Source: Opisthorchis felineus (Eukaryota > Platyhelminthes > Trematoda > Opisthorchiida > Opisthorchiidae). Taken from it: a stretch of DNA of 64,000 nt. The notes under the pieces are model-generated. The model worked only from the letters and a program-made list of their open reading frames with translations, searched no databases and was not told the DNA's origin. Both the position numbers and the translations under genes were made by a program. This document shows, one piece after another, positions 11,701-23,955 of this stretch. The stretch covers positions 56,392-120,391 of the forward strand of contig SJOL01001872.1 of the NCBI GenBank assembly GCA_004794785.1, in the 5' to 3' direction. How positions within the stretch are numbered: the stretch's first letter is position 1; each line of letters starts with the position of its first letter.

Positions 11701-11873
11701 CTCGAGGTGGCTCAGTGGTTAGAGCGCGAATTTACTGACCGGAAGGTCCGTGTTTCGAACCCGACCTCTGCATCTCGACTTCTGTCTAGGTTTGGGCAAC
11801 CTGACAATATCTCAGCCTTCGTTCCTCCTTCGGGTAGCGTAGCAGCTAGACACGGAGCGAGTGTTGCAATTGA
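11701..11873 (+). mobile_element. tRNA-derived SINE with ATT-repeat tail
   Basis: This is a + strand copy of the family: GAGGTGGCTCAGTGGTTAGA (A box), TTTCGAACCCGACC (B box, one change), then the body from CTGCATCTCGACTTCTGTC to a diverged end. It runs directly into a (TTA)n tract, which is probably the expanded 3' tail of this copy. It lies 630 bp from the oppositely oriented copy at 10,909. Confidence 0.88.
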
Positions 11874-11884
11874 ATTATTATTAC

Positions 11885-11933
<49 letters not shown>
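11874..11933 (+). repeat. (ATT)n microsatellite
   Basis: A nearly pure TTA/ATT trinucleotide tract of about 20 units, with one early interruption (ACT). It abuts the SINE 3' end. Confidence 0.95.
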
Positions 11934-11935
11934 GC

Positions 11936-14260
11936 CACTAAATCCGAGGACGCGTCCAAAAACGTTTAGGGAAACAGAACATTCACGATAACAACCGTAG
12001 TGCAACAAGGTTGCCTGCTGTGACATGGCAAATTCGCCGTAGTTTGGATGATGCAACAGATCCTTTCCGGTTATGCGGGCGTAGGGTTGTAGATCTTGCC
12101 TACCCCAGAGTTTTCGTTATGGAAGCAAAAATACTAGTAACCTCCAACCAACTTATCATCGCTCGAATTCCTACGTTAGCTCCAGTTGGCTAAAAATTTA
12201 CGATGTGTTACCTTCGGTGTCCGAGTCCCAGCGTCAGCGAGTTTAGCCCACTCTTGACTATTTCTGGGTACCTGGGGTAAAAGACGAAGCAAATGTACGC
12301 ACCACTATCTCTAAAAAGAGCATTCCTCAAACTTCGAAAACTCAATGCATTGGTGTGAGGTAAGCCTACGCACAAAACCTTGCACATTTTGGGTTTCCAT
12401 GTGCACACTTTCATCTTATGGGTACGAAGTTTGGACGTCAGAAAGAAGTACATAAACTGTGGGCATTCGGGCACTGGTGCTTTGGGTGCATCCCTAAGGC
12501 GATACGAGTAGTAGGCATCAAATGAGGAATGTGGATTCAATCAGTTGAAAAACGCTTGGAGTCGATTGAGTAGCCATCGTTTTCAGAAAAGTTTGGTAAC
12601 GATAAATCTACTGATTGTTAACAAACTTTTCCGAAAACGAGGAATGTGTATGCTCCGTTATCCGAAGGACTTATGGCCTCACATCAAAGGTATAGTTGAA
12701 TCCGTCCTTATTGGGAGTGGTCATCTGGTCCTATCGGTATCAGGCATTCAATCCTCTGATCAGTAGTTTCAGACAGTTACCCTCCAGATCACACCTCCAG
12801 CGGTCTGTTGGCGCTATGAGTAATTTTTTTAAGTTGTGACTCATTCGTACTGATGGATAGGTGGATAGTCAGGAAGTTTTTGGACATAGTCATCAGTCCC
12901 CACCATGGGCTTTGCAGTTCGCTGAAATTATAACCTCATTCAGCAATACCGACTCCAGTGGTTCGATTTTGTCTTGCAACGGCAATATACTGGCATGACC
13001 AACCTGGAAGCAATCTACATAATCTTCAGATAAAAACTTGGATCCATATTGTCAAGGTGGTACAGAATGCGCAGGCCTATAACCTGTTTACGGTGTAGAG
13101 ATCGGGCTTTGCTTTGGTCAGCCCGCTTTTGGCTGCCACAATCCGTGGGCTCACTGAAGCCCACTTCTTCCGCTGGGAATAGTCGCAACAGGGTATGACA
13201 TCTGAGAAACTACGCTAACTTGCATATGAACGCTTCGTGAGGAACAACAACAATTTAGGTAGTGATTTGGATAAAGGATTGTTTTTAACTTACGAGGATC
13301 TGATGAAAGTCAGAGGTTGCGATAATATCATTGCTTCGACGTAAAAATGCGAAAAATCTTTGGTAGCCAATGCCATGTAGATGTTTTCAAACTTGTCCCA
13401 TGTTGTCTGCTTCTTTGTTGCCGTTCTTGTGGGGTTCACTGAAAAACGACCTCTTGGTTCCGTCGTTCATGGTTAATTTGCACATTCTTGCGGCATGCAT
13501 TGATCGTCATGAAGTTGCGTAGGTAGTTGGATGTGCCACGCTCTTTTGTGGTTCCGTCCTACTGTCTCGTTTACCACTCGACTGCTGTGCAAACACCAAA
13601 ACATTCTCTTCGGCTGGTAATCTCTGGGTTCCAAGTACTTGATGTTTGATCCTGGCTGGCTTTTCCCCGTGGATGCGCACTACAGTCACTGCGGCTTTAT
13701 CTGTATGTTCAATACCCCTAATTAGTTCGAAACGCGACAGCTCTAACTACCAAATTCGGTCACGCTGTTAACCATCGTCCTCTCCGACGGGTTAGAAACA
13801 CAGAATGACGTGGTCTCGCACTTATCCATCCTCAGCATCCAGTCACAAGTATTGGTGAACTTCTGCAAACTATGACGTTCATTGGGTCTACAGTTTACAT
13901 TCTATTCTCGTCAGTGACGAATGGAACCACTGTAACTTGATGCGCGGTTCATGATTGCTGCGCTCCACTGCACTGCACCACACAGCTCCATACAGCATAT
14001 GCTTTCTAACAACTGCATCCTTGTTCTTTTTTCCTCTACCATTTGTTTCGATCCCGTTTTATTCTTCTCAGTTGCCTACGTGAAACCTTTCTTACATTTT
14101 CTTCTATCCTTTCTCCTTTCTCTCATCCCTTTGTAAGTACTTTCTCTACGGGTCCCACTATTAGGACTGACGTCTTTGCTCGCCTTGCACCATGCTCAGC
14201 TGGAAGTTCTACACATCAGTCTGCAGTAACAACCCTAAATACCTCAAACCGCGAAGATTC
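11936..14260. other. No supported gene
   Basis: Short frames only, including a minus frame at 12,208-12,540 with no recognised domain. The one structural feature is the hairpin at 12,578-12,639. Confidence 0.45.
12578..12639. repeat. Inverted repeat, 23-bp arms
   Basis: CGTTTTCAGAAAAGTTTGGTAAC at 12,578-12,600 is complementary to 12,617-12,639 with two mismatches, separated by 16 bp. It could be a hairpin or a remnant of small TIRs. It has no internal coding sequence. Confidence 0.85.
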
Positions 14261-16400
14261 GTCTAGCCTTAACGTTGGCACAGTGAAGCAAGTAGAACAA
14301 TGAGTGGGTTATACTTTTACGCTGGATTACCTCTGCATTGATGTGTGTTGTCTGTCAGATACAAGAATCCAGGACTCAGGCACCGTAACTGAACTGACTG
14401 CCCCCTCGCTATCTTCTCGCTTCAGTTTGTACACCTCTGGTGGCGAGGGGTTCGCTGAAGCTGCATATGTCGATGTGGGTATTGCGTTGAGCCATCGATC
14501 GGAAGCTGACTGGAAACTTGACAATCGCCCCTGCGCGGTTCGTTTGTCGTCCTCTGTGAAAGAATCTCGAGAAAGAGGGGGTCCGTCTTACCTTGTTTAT
14601 TGTATCTGCTTACGCCCCCACAGACTGTAGCTCTCAGTCTGTCAAAGTCAGTTTCTGTGACATAGGTGTTCTTTTACAACAGGCTAAAGGCTCAGACGCC
14701 ATTATGGTCTTTGGTGGCGTTAATCCGCGTGTATATAGGCTTAGCTCTGCTGAAGACCGGTTGAGTGGTCTTTTTGGTTTTGGAGCGGCCAACGTAGAGT
14801 GCCCACTCCAGATATGTGCTTAGCCTAGGCTGTTCCAGAACAGCGTAAATCGTCTGACTACGTGATGCCAACCAAAAAACAAGCCCCGAACTCCAGTAGA
14901 TCACATTACCATCAGTCTTCGGTGGAGAGGGTCGGTCACTCCTTCGCGTTTTCTGGGATACACGTGTGGACTCCGATCATGTTGATTTTGAGGTTGCGCT
15001 TTTGAGGTCTGTGCACAATGCATCTCGCTTGGCGGTTAGAAGCTCGTAGACCCAGATTCAGCTTCATCCACAGTTGCTTGCTGATCCGATATCATACGCC
15101 AGCAACCGCTGTACGTGATACCGTGACTTCTACCTGCGGTAAAAACGGGTCAGTCTCTTCTAAGAATTGGATCTCTGATAGCACCCGGGGCCCAGCAACG
15201 GATTCCTTCCGGTCACAACCACAAGCCAACTGAATGTATGATCCGATGCTGGGAAAAACTGAGTGTCCGCGCAGTCCGAGAACCCTGATGGATCCGAAAT
15301 CCCGAAGAACTGGAAGAAAAGAAAAATGCTGATAAGATTCGCAGATTGTTCCGCTTGGTTCATTCATCAGGTCCTCGGAGGCGTATTGTCAGTATAACCA
15401 TCAATAACTGCTATGGCTCTATCATAACGAGCAAAGAAGAGCATTCGGACTACTGGACAGAACATTTCATTTGGCCTGCTGTCGGTCTTCGATAGGAGCG
15501 TGGATTCTGCGTATGGGACTTACTTCCGCCTTATCATTATTTTACTGCGTATGATTGCTCATGCATCACGGTGTCTCTGGTCCGGACGACCTTCCTCCTG
15601 CGCTGTTCAAGGATGACACTGACTTCCTCAGTCAGTTACTGTGTAACCTGTCTGCGTATCTCGGGGAGAAAAAAAAACGTCCCAGATAACTGGAGTGATA
15701 TATTAATAATGCGCATCTTCAAAAGGAATACCTGCAGCGAATGTAGCAAGCACAGGGGCATCATTTTGACTTACGTTGTAACGAGGCTTCTGGCATCACT
15801 GATTCTTCGTTGCGGCACGCTAAACCTTGACCCGTGAGTATCAAACACAATTTCGACCCGGTAGGGTCTGCGTCGACATCTTTATATTCCATCATGTGTT
15901 AGACCAACACCACCAGTGCAGATGAACCAGTCTTGGTGTTTCTTGACTTCAAGTGTGCTTCATGCTTCATGCTTCTTAGATCATGTCTCTTACAATTCAA
16001 GAAGGGCCACTAGGGATTGTTTGGAGTTTTACACATCCTGGTAGTTGTATCAGCTCTGATAGTGTATCTGATGAAGTCACTGCACGAGCCTCGAACGCCG
16101 GAATCACATTTTTCAGTTTCCGTTTCTTGTGGCGTCAAAAACGCATGTCATTGAATCTCATTGGTCGCGTGCATCAGGCCATAATTGGGGGTTATATCTT
16201 GGTATGGCTGCGAGACATGGACTTTGCTGACGCTTTTTGTTCACCGATGTTTCGGATGATGGTATGCTGGTATCGGTTGGCGTCGACAAATTCGTAACGA
16301 GGTAATCAGAAGGTGGGTATTTGGTTGCTCATTCGCCGAAAACATCCAGCACTACCGACAATGGTTGCTCGGCCATGTGTTACGCATTCCCTTGCCGTGT
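14261..16400 (+). mobile_element. Decayed LINE, copy 2
   Basis: This is the same LINE type as copy 1, on the + strand. The endonuclease starts around 14,261 (SSLNVGTVKQVEQ) and continues with TLDYLCIDVCCLSDTRIQDS (14,316-14,375), VGIALSHRSEA (about 14,476), and, after a frameshift, FIVSAYAPTDCSSQSVK (14,596 on). The signature equivalent to AGDMNAQVG is degraded (VFGGVNPRVYRL). RT N-terminal sequence follows near 15,585-15,740 (PPALFKDDTDFLSQ; VPDNWSDILIMRIFKR). The C-terminal SCISSDSVSDEVTARASNAG is at 16,045-16,110, and a WLGHVLR-like block is near 16,340-16,385. The catalytic palm of the RT is not recognisable. The element is inactive. Confidence 0.82.
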
Positions 16401-16418
16401 CAGCTCGCATTCACCATT

Positions 16419-16438
16419 ATCATCATCATCATCATCAT
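16419..16438 (+). repeat. (ATC)n microsatellite
   Basis: Six to seven ATC/CAT units lie just beyond the end of LINE copy 2. The strand is opposite to that expected for a GAT-type tail of a + strand LINE. Confidence 0.85.
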
Positions 16439-19020
16439 TACCAATATCGGTACCAAAACATCAATGCTGCCTCGCTCCATTCTCTCCTTGAAGTAGTAGC
16501 AGCAACAAGAAGTGACGTTTTCCCGAAAATCGCTCCCATTCCAACCCCGTCCTGTAGATGAGGCCGTTTCTTATTTGTTTCTTGTGAGCAGCTTCGATTA
16601 ACCGAGCTCCGAAATTTATGATCAACAGATTGCCGTCAGTGCTTTGCCGGCATATTTTGCGCAACGTGTTTTGCCTTCTTAACGATATTATAACTCCTAT
16701 GTCGGCCCTTGGTTTCCTGTTCCGCCCAGTATAGTCTATCAGAAGGCACGGTAACTTGAGGTAGTATTTTACGAGGATAAAGGAAAATCTATACAGCTGC
16801 ATTTGTAGAGTTATCACGGGATTTTCCACAACGTCACGCTAGAATCTTCGTGATGAGGCGTGAAGAGTCGACCTAACGATGCTTGGTCCTCATTAGCCCA
16901 CATTTTGGCCAATCGGGTTATGCCTTCTTGTGGTCCGTAGTAGGCTCGCAACACATCCGTCCAATCCACGTGATTTCCGGTTATTTAGGATGGCCCGCCT
17001 ACGGGCACGACGCTAGAAAACTGGCGACCACATTGAGGAATCTACCACCATTCAAGTGATTCGCCGTTCCCTATGCGATATCGATCTTCGGCGAATCAGT
17101 TGCTCATTTCGGCAAACGGGCCAACGAGTAATATGCATACAGTACCTGTTCGAACTGTACTTCCACGACGTTCTCTAAGAGGCCTTATCTCTGCAGGGTT
17201 CACAAATACCTTCTTAGTCAAGATTTAGTGCAAAATCCTTCCTCCTAAAACGGAGCATTCCCATAAAATAAACCAAGCCTCTTTCCCGCTTATACCTTAT
17301 GATCATTTTACGGCGGGCTTCCACCGCGACTTACTCCTGTTTGTTCCGCGAAGCCAAAGCGAAAGGTGTATACTGATTTTATTCGCCAGACAGCGTACCA
17401 CAAGCTCTGTCTTCCCTTGCTAGACGTACTGACATGAACAAGGTAGTGTATTTGGAGATTTTCCACTACACGAAGATAGGATATTACCTGGAAGAATGAA
17501 CCTCAACGTCGGACGATCCTGTTTCAAAGACAAAAATCTAAATCACAAAAGCGACGCATAAAACACCTAGGATGTTGAGCGTTTGAAAGGAGAACTACGG
17601 AGGGGAGATGGGGGAGATAGGGATGAGAGGTATTCCCAGGGTTAAGTTTTCTTCTAAACAGGCGTGCAGTCCCATCTGATAATGGCGGATAGTCGCCTAT
17701 AAGCAGTCAGTGCATAGGAAAACAGATAATGTGGATTTGTGCATGTCCGCATCGACTTCTGCAGTCCACAGCAAACAACCTTTCGTACTCACTGCCCTAG
17801 AAGTATCAATCTTTCGGAATCACAGTTTTGATGGTCAAGCCCATTTGGACATCTTGACTCCCATGTGGCGACCCAGTCCATTCGACCCTCTTATTCGAGG
17901 TTGACAATGCGGACAACGGATAACCACGTAATTCCTGTATGATGTGCAGCTCCGTTAAATGGCAACCTTGACCTGATAAGTGTATCTGATGTGCACACGA
18001 TGTGACCTTGAGAGTGCGGTCTCAGTGCTTAGGATTGACCAGGAATCACATGTAAATCACGTGTACACGTGATTCCGCACTTAACACGAACGAAACTCCC
18101 CCACTGCTGGTGTCCGTCTTGCGGGTGAAATTTTTTGGACTGGTATGTAACTAGCAGTGTTAATGATAATTCCATTGTGAGTGACTAATAATCGACAGGC
18201 TTGAAGGCGATCCCAGGGCAACAGTCTATGGAGTACACACTCTAAGGGAAGGCCCCATGGCGATGCTTTCTCTTCATCCAGATTTATTGTCAAACCGTTA
18301 ACAGGATATGCGATGCTCCGCATCAGTGGTTGACTTGGCTTGGGTTTCCTCTCCCTGCGTGTGTTAAAAAAACGTCGCAGATTGCCCTGCAATAGCCCTG
18401 GAACCAAGGGTGAAACAACGAACAATTACTCAAGTACATATGGTGTTTTCCTCACTTAGTCAGAATACTTTTCGGTGACCTTGTTTTGGCGCTCACATTT
18501 AGTATAAACTGAGTCGTATGTTAACTGTTCGCTTGTAATTACTCAGGACCACAGGTCTGATGTGCTGGTTCATCACGTTTCAGTCAGGGATATGCGAAAA
18601 TATTGGATAAGTGACGCATGCACGATCGAGGAAGCGAAGTGCTCCATTGCACAAGTTTTTCGGAACACCCGCATTTATCTCGGTGCACAAAGACATCCTT
18701 ACGGTTCTTATTAGTCTTCCCTTTGACTAGGAAACAACTCCCGTGGGACGGGGTTAGACATTCTGGTTTTACCTGAAGGTGCTGCACCAGGAGAGTAACG
18801 GTAACCGAATTGTGTTTACCAACCGAATTACCACCAGTTTCTTTCGCCACCTATTTGTCCAACAAAGGTTCACCCAATCGCTCCGTTCGGCCGTCCACAA
18901 TGAATTTGACTACACTAACACACTATACAAGTGTCCTATACAATTCTCTAGGCGACTTGTAATTTGATCCCTAAAGGTTCCTCCACCAACGAACACCACC
19001 ACAATCGATCACTTGTCTAT
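16439..19020. other. No supported gene
   Basis: Only short frames are present (for example minus 18,081-18,425, no recognised family). The region contains the 20-bp palindrome at 18,055-18,074. Confidence 0.45.
18055..18074. repeat. Perfect 20-bp palindrome
   Basis: AATCACGTGTACACGTGATT equals its own reverse complement. It contains two CACGTG E-box cores sharing a central GTAC. Whether this is a binding site or chance cannot be told from sequence. Confidence 0.8.
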
Positions 19021-19190
19021 CTGTAACACCCTTTCGGTGTGTAGCTGCCTTACCGCTCGACGTAAACAAGGGGCCCGACATGCTGCCAGGTTTCCAAAGC
19101 TCAGACGGGAGCAGTTGAGATGCTTAGGTTGGGTTCGAACCACGGATCATCTGGTCACTAAGTTCGCGCCTTAACCACTGAGCTACCTTG
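19021..19190 (-). mobile_element. tRNA-derived SINE
   Basis: The minus strand has AAGGTAGCTCAGTGGTTAAG (A box) and GTGGTTCGAACCCAACC (B box), then the family body ending in GGTGTTACAG at 19,021. It is full length and its promoter boxes are among the best preserved in the window. Confidence 0.9.
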
Positions 19191-20433
19191 AGCTCAAAAC
19201 AAACAAGCAAACAAATTATAAATAACTAAACACTGAAGACCACCACACTGACAGCCGACATAAGGCGAGATCCTAAAAGTTTGTACCATTTCTGAACTAA
19301 GTAGTGGTTTCTCTTCTAAAAGCGATGCAAACAGGTGGATGAATTAATTAACTGGACTCTACTTCAACGAACAAAGTAAGTTGGTTTGTTTTCCAAGGGA
19401 GGCTAACATGGAAGGGTGCCATGGTCTCCCGTGGATAGGACACCACAGAAAAAAAAAATCCCCCCCCCTCAGTAGGTGACGTCTCTCAAGAAGAGAGGAT
19501 TTTGGACTAAATCATGGCTTATAGAGGTTCATTTGGTACTCTCGCGAGGTAGTATGCCATTGTACGCGTGGTTGATAAGCTAAACACAAGCAGTCCGATG
19601 ACCGAAGACGCAGTCTTTTCCAGAGCAGATAAACCCGATATCGTTTTCGCCGTTGGTTCCTCCAGAAGGTGACAGTTGCACCCCCTAGAAGGGACATTGA
19701 TGCTCATTTGTAAATCTTACCAGTACAATTCAGTATCCTTTCGCTGTGTTGGTTCATTTTTGTCAATGCTTTTATTGAAGAGGCTTGCATGACTTACTGT
19801 TTTTGGTAGTCATTTTTTGGAACGTGATATCTTGTACGAATTTGGGGCGACTTCGAAAAATCGGTTGTTACTCTAATAAGCCGTCAGTGTTGTCCCGGGC
19901 AACTGAACTACCACATGCCATTTGGTTATACATTACGAAGGCCCCCTCTGGGATTACCTTTTTAAAGCACCCGTCTGAAACGTAACACAGCCATCAGCGT
20001 GCGGTTTCATTCCAGTGGGCTGCTCGTGTTCAACTCTTCAAATTATGTCGTTTATTGTGACAGTTTACATGCTATTTCACTCACATCACCCTATCGTAGA
20101 CGCAACTTGCCTCCGGTATATTAGGCGTGCATTTCCTGTTGTACTCTCTTTGCACGGACCCATGGACACAGTATCCATTTTAGCTTCAATGCCTCTGTCG
20201 TCCAATAGGCGCTGTGTGTAGCTGCCCCTCCTCTGTCTTTCTCTCTCGGTTGTTATACCGCCGATGCTGTGGCTCACCGAGGCGTATCTCGAGTTTGGTC
20301 ACAAGTTCAAAGAAAAATCCGGCATATTTATAATCCTCCTATCTCCTCGTTAGTCAACATCTGTATTCGTTCAGAATCAATCAGTGATAAGTCAGTCGCA
20401 TGCTGTTCTGGACCTCAGAACCATCTGGACTTG
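19191..20433. other. No supported gene
   Basis: A homopolymer junction (A9 then C9) lies at about 19,449-19,469. The remaining frames are short and unrecognised. Confidence 0.45.
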
Positions 20434-20447
20434 TCTCAGGATGCATC

Positions 20448-20703
20448 GTGGCTGAATGTCCCGCACTCTCGCACCAGTCCGGTGATCGAAACTGTAGCAG
20501 CTGGAACCATAGTGCATCGTAACTGATGCTAATAATCTTACAGCTGTAACACTTCGATGATTAGCTGGTGTGCTTTCCGAAGGAAGCAAGAGGGTTGAGG
20601 TACTGCCACGTTACCCAGGGATAGACAAGATTCCCAGGTTTGGCTCGAACCATGGACTTTCTGGTCAGTAAGTCCACGCTTTAACCACTCGGCGATCTTG
20701 GGC
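20448..20703 (-). mobile_element. tRNA-derived SINE with possible 3' extension and 14-bp flanking repeat
   Basis: The SINE proper spans 20,543-20,703 on the minus strand (diverged A box near GCCGAGTGGTTAAAG, B-box-like GGTTCGAGCC, end GTGTTACAGC). An exact 14-bp direct repeat, TCTCAGGATGCATC, lies at 20,434-20,447 and 20,704-20,717. The right copy touches the SINE 5' end, but the left copy is 95 bp past the usual 3' end. If it is a target duplication, this copy carries about 95 bp of extra 3' sequence (read-through or transduction). Confidence 0.75.
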
Positions 20704-20717
20704 TCTCAGGATGCATC

Positions 20718-22931
20718 ACCAATGACGTACCCCGTGCTTTTCGCGCTGTAGATTTAGTAAGTGTGTTACTGTTTCACTCAGGTGTCCCTATACGCGTTTC
20801 TCACTTTCAGGACATTAAACATCATAAGTCGTGCCCACTACTTTTCTTGGCACTTCGAATGTACCCCATAATTTGAGTAAATTGATTTTCTTCGAACAGT
20901 GTTAAAAGAAATCTGAGATATTCAGAGAACCATCCAACGCGGTCTCAAGTCTTTGTTAGAATACACTTGAACAGGTCAAACATCCGGTTTTCCATTCTGA
21001 GGATTATCACATTCCCTGATGTCAAAAACGCAGTACAGTTAGTAAATCTGAACAGCTAACTTGGTGAAACAATTTGAAGGTGATTGCAGTAGCTTACCAC
21101 CGTGTTCCATGTGTTTTTCAACTAATCTTTCTTAAGGATGAGTGAAATTTTTTACCGTCTAGCTTCAAAATAGCTGTTACCTTATGAGTAGTGCTGGAAA
21201 TTAGTCAAAGTTTGTTTTCCCGATAGACAAGGCTGATTCTTTGGAAACCATATAACATATAACATATAAACTCTCCACCACCCATAATACTGTTTTTGAT
21301 CGACTCTCCATTGCGATCCCCGAAGGTTAGACGTTTCACTCAAACAGATCATCATTACTAACACGTGAAAGCAACTCATTTCGAATCCCTAGGGAGCCAC
21401 GTCCCCATTCTTTGCTTTTCACATAGTTCGTAGAGGGTCTTTGGATTCTTTTGCTTGGTCAATAACAAATAACATTTCATTCTGAACATCGTGATCCGTT
21501 TATACATATCCCAACACATGTTCGAAAATATAGTGTAATAATAACTATACCACCGATTAGCGGTAGATGAATCCTTCCGAAGAGCCGAGATACAAAATGG
21601 ATGACAGATTATGCCCATCTGTGAGATGTTCAAAAACGAAATGATGTCATTTAAAAATTGCACTTATTGTCGCCATAATTAAGTGATTGCAAATATTACG
21701 TTTCCCCGTGCTGTTTTAACGGCAGCGAACAGTCGGCCAGATGCCGCTTTTCGACTCCTTGGTTGGTTTCTGAATACTGCTCGACTTTGGGAATACTGCG
21801 GATTTTGTCTCTCCGGCCAGTTGGCTGGCCTCTGATGTGATTGTTTTTCATCATCAGCGAGGATGTTCTGATCAGGCGCAAAACTGTGAAGGAAATCCTA
21901 TCGATCACATGCTCCGTCAAGAATGATTATGCCAGGACCGTGTCCCAGGATTAAGTATGGATAGTTGTGGCATGTAAACTGAACCACGCATCACGTGAGT
22001 GGTCAGTACATAATTTATTGATCTGCGGTGGACCTTCATTGGAGTGTTGTCTGTTTGATTGCTAGCACAAAAATACACGGATCATGCCAATTCGCCTAAT
22101 CACCAGCAGAAACTGTTATATGGGTGCCCTTTGTTCCGTCACCTGTCTGTACAGTGAACGCCAACACCACCTTTCTCGACTTCAACCTTCCTTATCACTG
22201 CAATCGCCTTCAAAAAGACACTGAATAGTGGTCATTCCTGTTTCCAGTTCTTTTGGACTGGCTACTATCTCAACTGTACAGCGTTCCGTTCAAAGTGATC
22301 AGTGTTCCTTCTGCATGGTATAATGTATCTCAAACGAATGCGGCTCACATACGCGCTTAAGAGGCACAAAGTACCTACTTGTATTTTGTTGAGGTAACAC
22401 ACTAATCACCTACTTATATTACGTTACCCGAACGGCCAGTAGGTACGTGGTTTCAGGATGTTCTTCTGTAGCCATACAGTTAGAGTAATTAAGCTTTGTT
22501 AGGTTCTTTTTGAGAATTCATGTGTATGAGCCCAAGTAGCGATTGTTTTCTCAAATCCATTCAGCAAATCGACAATCCTTTGTTTGTGGCCTGGCCCAAG
22601 TCAGCTCTGCAGACTCACTGCATCCTCCCTGTGTTGTCTGACTGTCAGGACTAGCTTCTTACGAGTATGGCAGATGTCCACACCTTCAGCACTAAGTTAA
22701 ACAGTTTGGATAACAATTACATGACAGAATCCCACTGAAGTCAGCTGAGAGTTATTCGTTGTAGCGTCTGCAATCCAGCGCATGGTGTTTTAGGGGTCCG
22801 TTGTAGAACCGAACTCTTCCCCTTTTCCTTTGAAGCCATTCGTGACACTGTTTTCTAATTCTGGCTCTTCGCCTAAATGCACTTATAAACAAATCAAACT
22901 ACTCATCCATGATATCAAATTAGAGCAAAAC
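20718..22931. other. No supported gene
   Basis: AT-rich sequence with small minus frames at 21,182-21,920 that match nothing I know. No repeat family was recognised. Confidence 0.45.
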
Positions 22932-22984
22932 GGGAAGATGCGGTACTTCCAGGTTGCCTAAGTCTGGACAACAGCAGTCGAAAG
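22932..22984 (-). mobile_element. SINE body fragment
   Basis: Matches the middle of the tRNA-derived SINE (GCGGTACTTCCAGGTTGCCT ... ACAGCAGTCGAAA). Both the tRNA-like 5' part and the 3' end are missing. Confidence 0.7.
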
Positions 22985-23166
22985 TATGTACCATGAACCT
23001 CTCGTTCAGAGTCCTTTGATTCTGAACTTTTCGGGACTAATTCCATTGTGCAATTTTGAAATTGCATGTGATTGTCAATTTTTACTTGTTCTCCTTCAAT
23101 ATTTTCCCCTCTGTACTCCTTGCATAACAAAAAAAAAACGCATAATTCCCTCGTCCATTCGCCAGT

Positions 23167-23955
23167 ATGTTGGTTGTGAGTTTAGAGACTCGAAGTTTTG
23201 TGTGGAGTGCCCTGGGTTTACTTTTACTCCGTTCCACCAAACCTTCTCCCATCATGTATTCATCTTCCGCTCCTTTCAGATCCCCTTTGTATGCGGCATC
23301 TACAGAAGGGCGGACACTATTAACCAACGCGGATCAGTTTGGTATGATGTTGTCCAATTCTCCCGCTTCTGTTCTACCCGCTGACCAATCTTCCATGGGT
23401 TTTATCTCTGGCCCAGCAGGGGAACATGTAGTTCCGAGTTTGGTTTCCGGCGGTGCTAATCCCAACCTACTTGGTTCGCGTTCGATTTTTCAATCCTCTC
23501 AAGCGCCACACACCGCTCAATTTTCCTTTCGTCCGTCGATGTTAACCCAGGCCGCAAAGATGATGGAAGCAGAGGAACAATGCTCTGTGATTGGTGATGG
23601 TGGATGTCGAAAACGCAAGTGCTGCCTGTCATCTGTGAGTAGCCCATGGACAGATGACGGTGTCACCCCTACTGCAACTGCCCCAATGGATGGTTTCAGC
23701 TGCGCACCTCACACAGGTCACCCTGTGGGGCAGCCATCCACCACTGTCGAGTCGGATAGTATGTTCAAGAGTCTGCAACGTGAATTGTCCACATTGGAAC
23801 AAAACCAGCAGCAGGACGCCACAGAGTCACTATCCACCGGCCCTAACCGTCAGCCGATGTCTGATGTATCAGTGAATGAACTGGCTGCCTACATGGAGCA
23901 CATGGTGCACATTCCAGGCCGTATGTCAGAAATGGCTCAGCGCATGTATCTATAG
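23167..23955 (+). CDS. OSER1-like protein (DUF776), terminal exon
   Basis: A 262-codon open frame ends at a TAG (23,953-23,955). Its last about 30 residues, VSVNELAAYMEHMVHIP followed by GRMSEMAQRMYL, match in spacing and chemistry the C-terminal signature of OSER1 (oxidative stress-responsive serine-rich protein 1, formerly C20orf111). In that family the protein ends in a '[21 protein letters not shown]'-like block. A Cys-rich basic patch (CSVIGDGGCRKRKCC, about residues 140-154) sits where OSER1 has its CxCxGxxCxCKRW-like element. The rest is Ser/Pro/Gln-rich and probably disordered. OSER1 proteins are nuclear, stress-induced and of poorly defined biochemistry. The true exon start is uncertain. 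CCTTTCAG ending at 23,279 is a strong acceptor in frame with the downstream part, and CGCCAG ending at 23,165 is a weaker one. No upstream exon was found. Confidence 0.7.
   Translation: MLVVSLETRSFVWSALGLLLLRSTKPSPIMYSSSAPFRSPLYAASTEGRTLLTNADQFGMMLSNSPASVLPADQSSMGFISGPAGEHVVPSLVSGGANPNLLGSRSIFQSSQAPHTAQFSFRPSMLTQAAKMMEAEEQCSVIGDGGCRKRKCCLSSVSSPWTDDGVTPTATAPMDGFSCAPHTGHPVGQPSTTVESDSMFKSLQRELSTLEQNQQQDATESLSTGPNRQPMSDVSVNELAAYMEHMVHIPGRMSEMAQRMYL

Noticed and set aside
16419..16438. ATC tract as the 3' tail of LINE copy 2
   Set aside because: The strand is wrong: the family's tail is GAT on the sense strand, whereas here a + strand LINE is followed by ATC.
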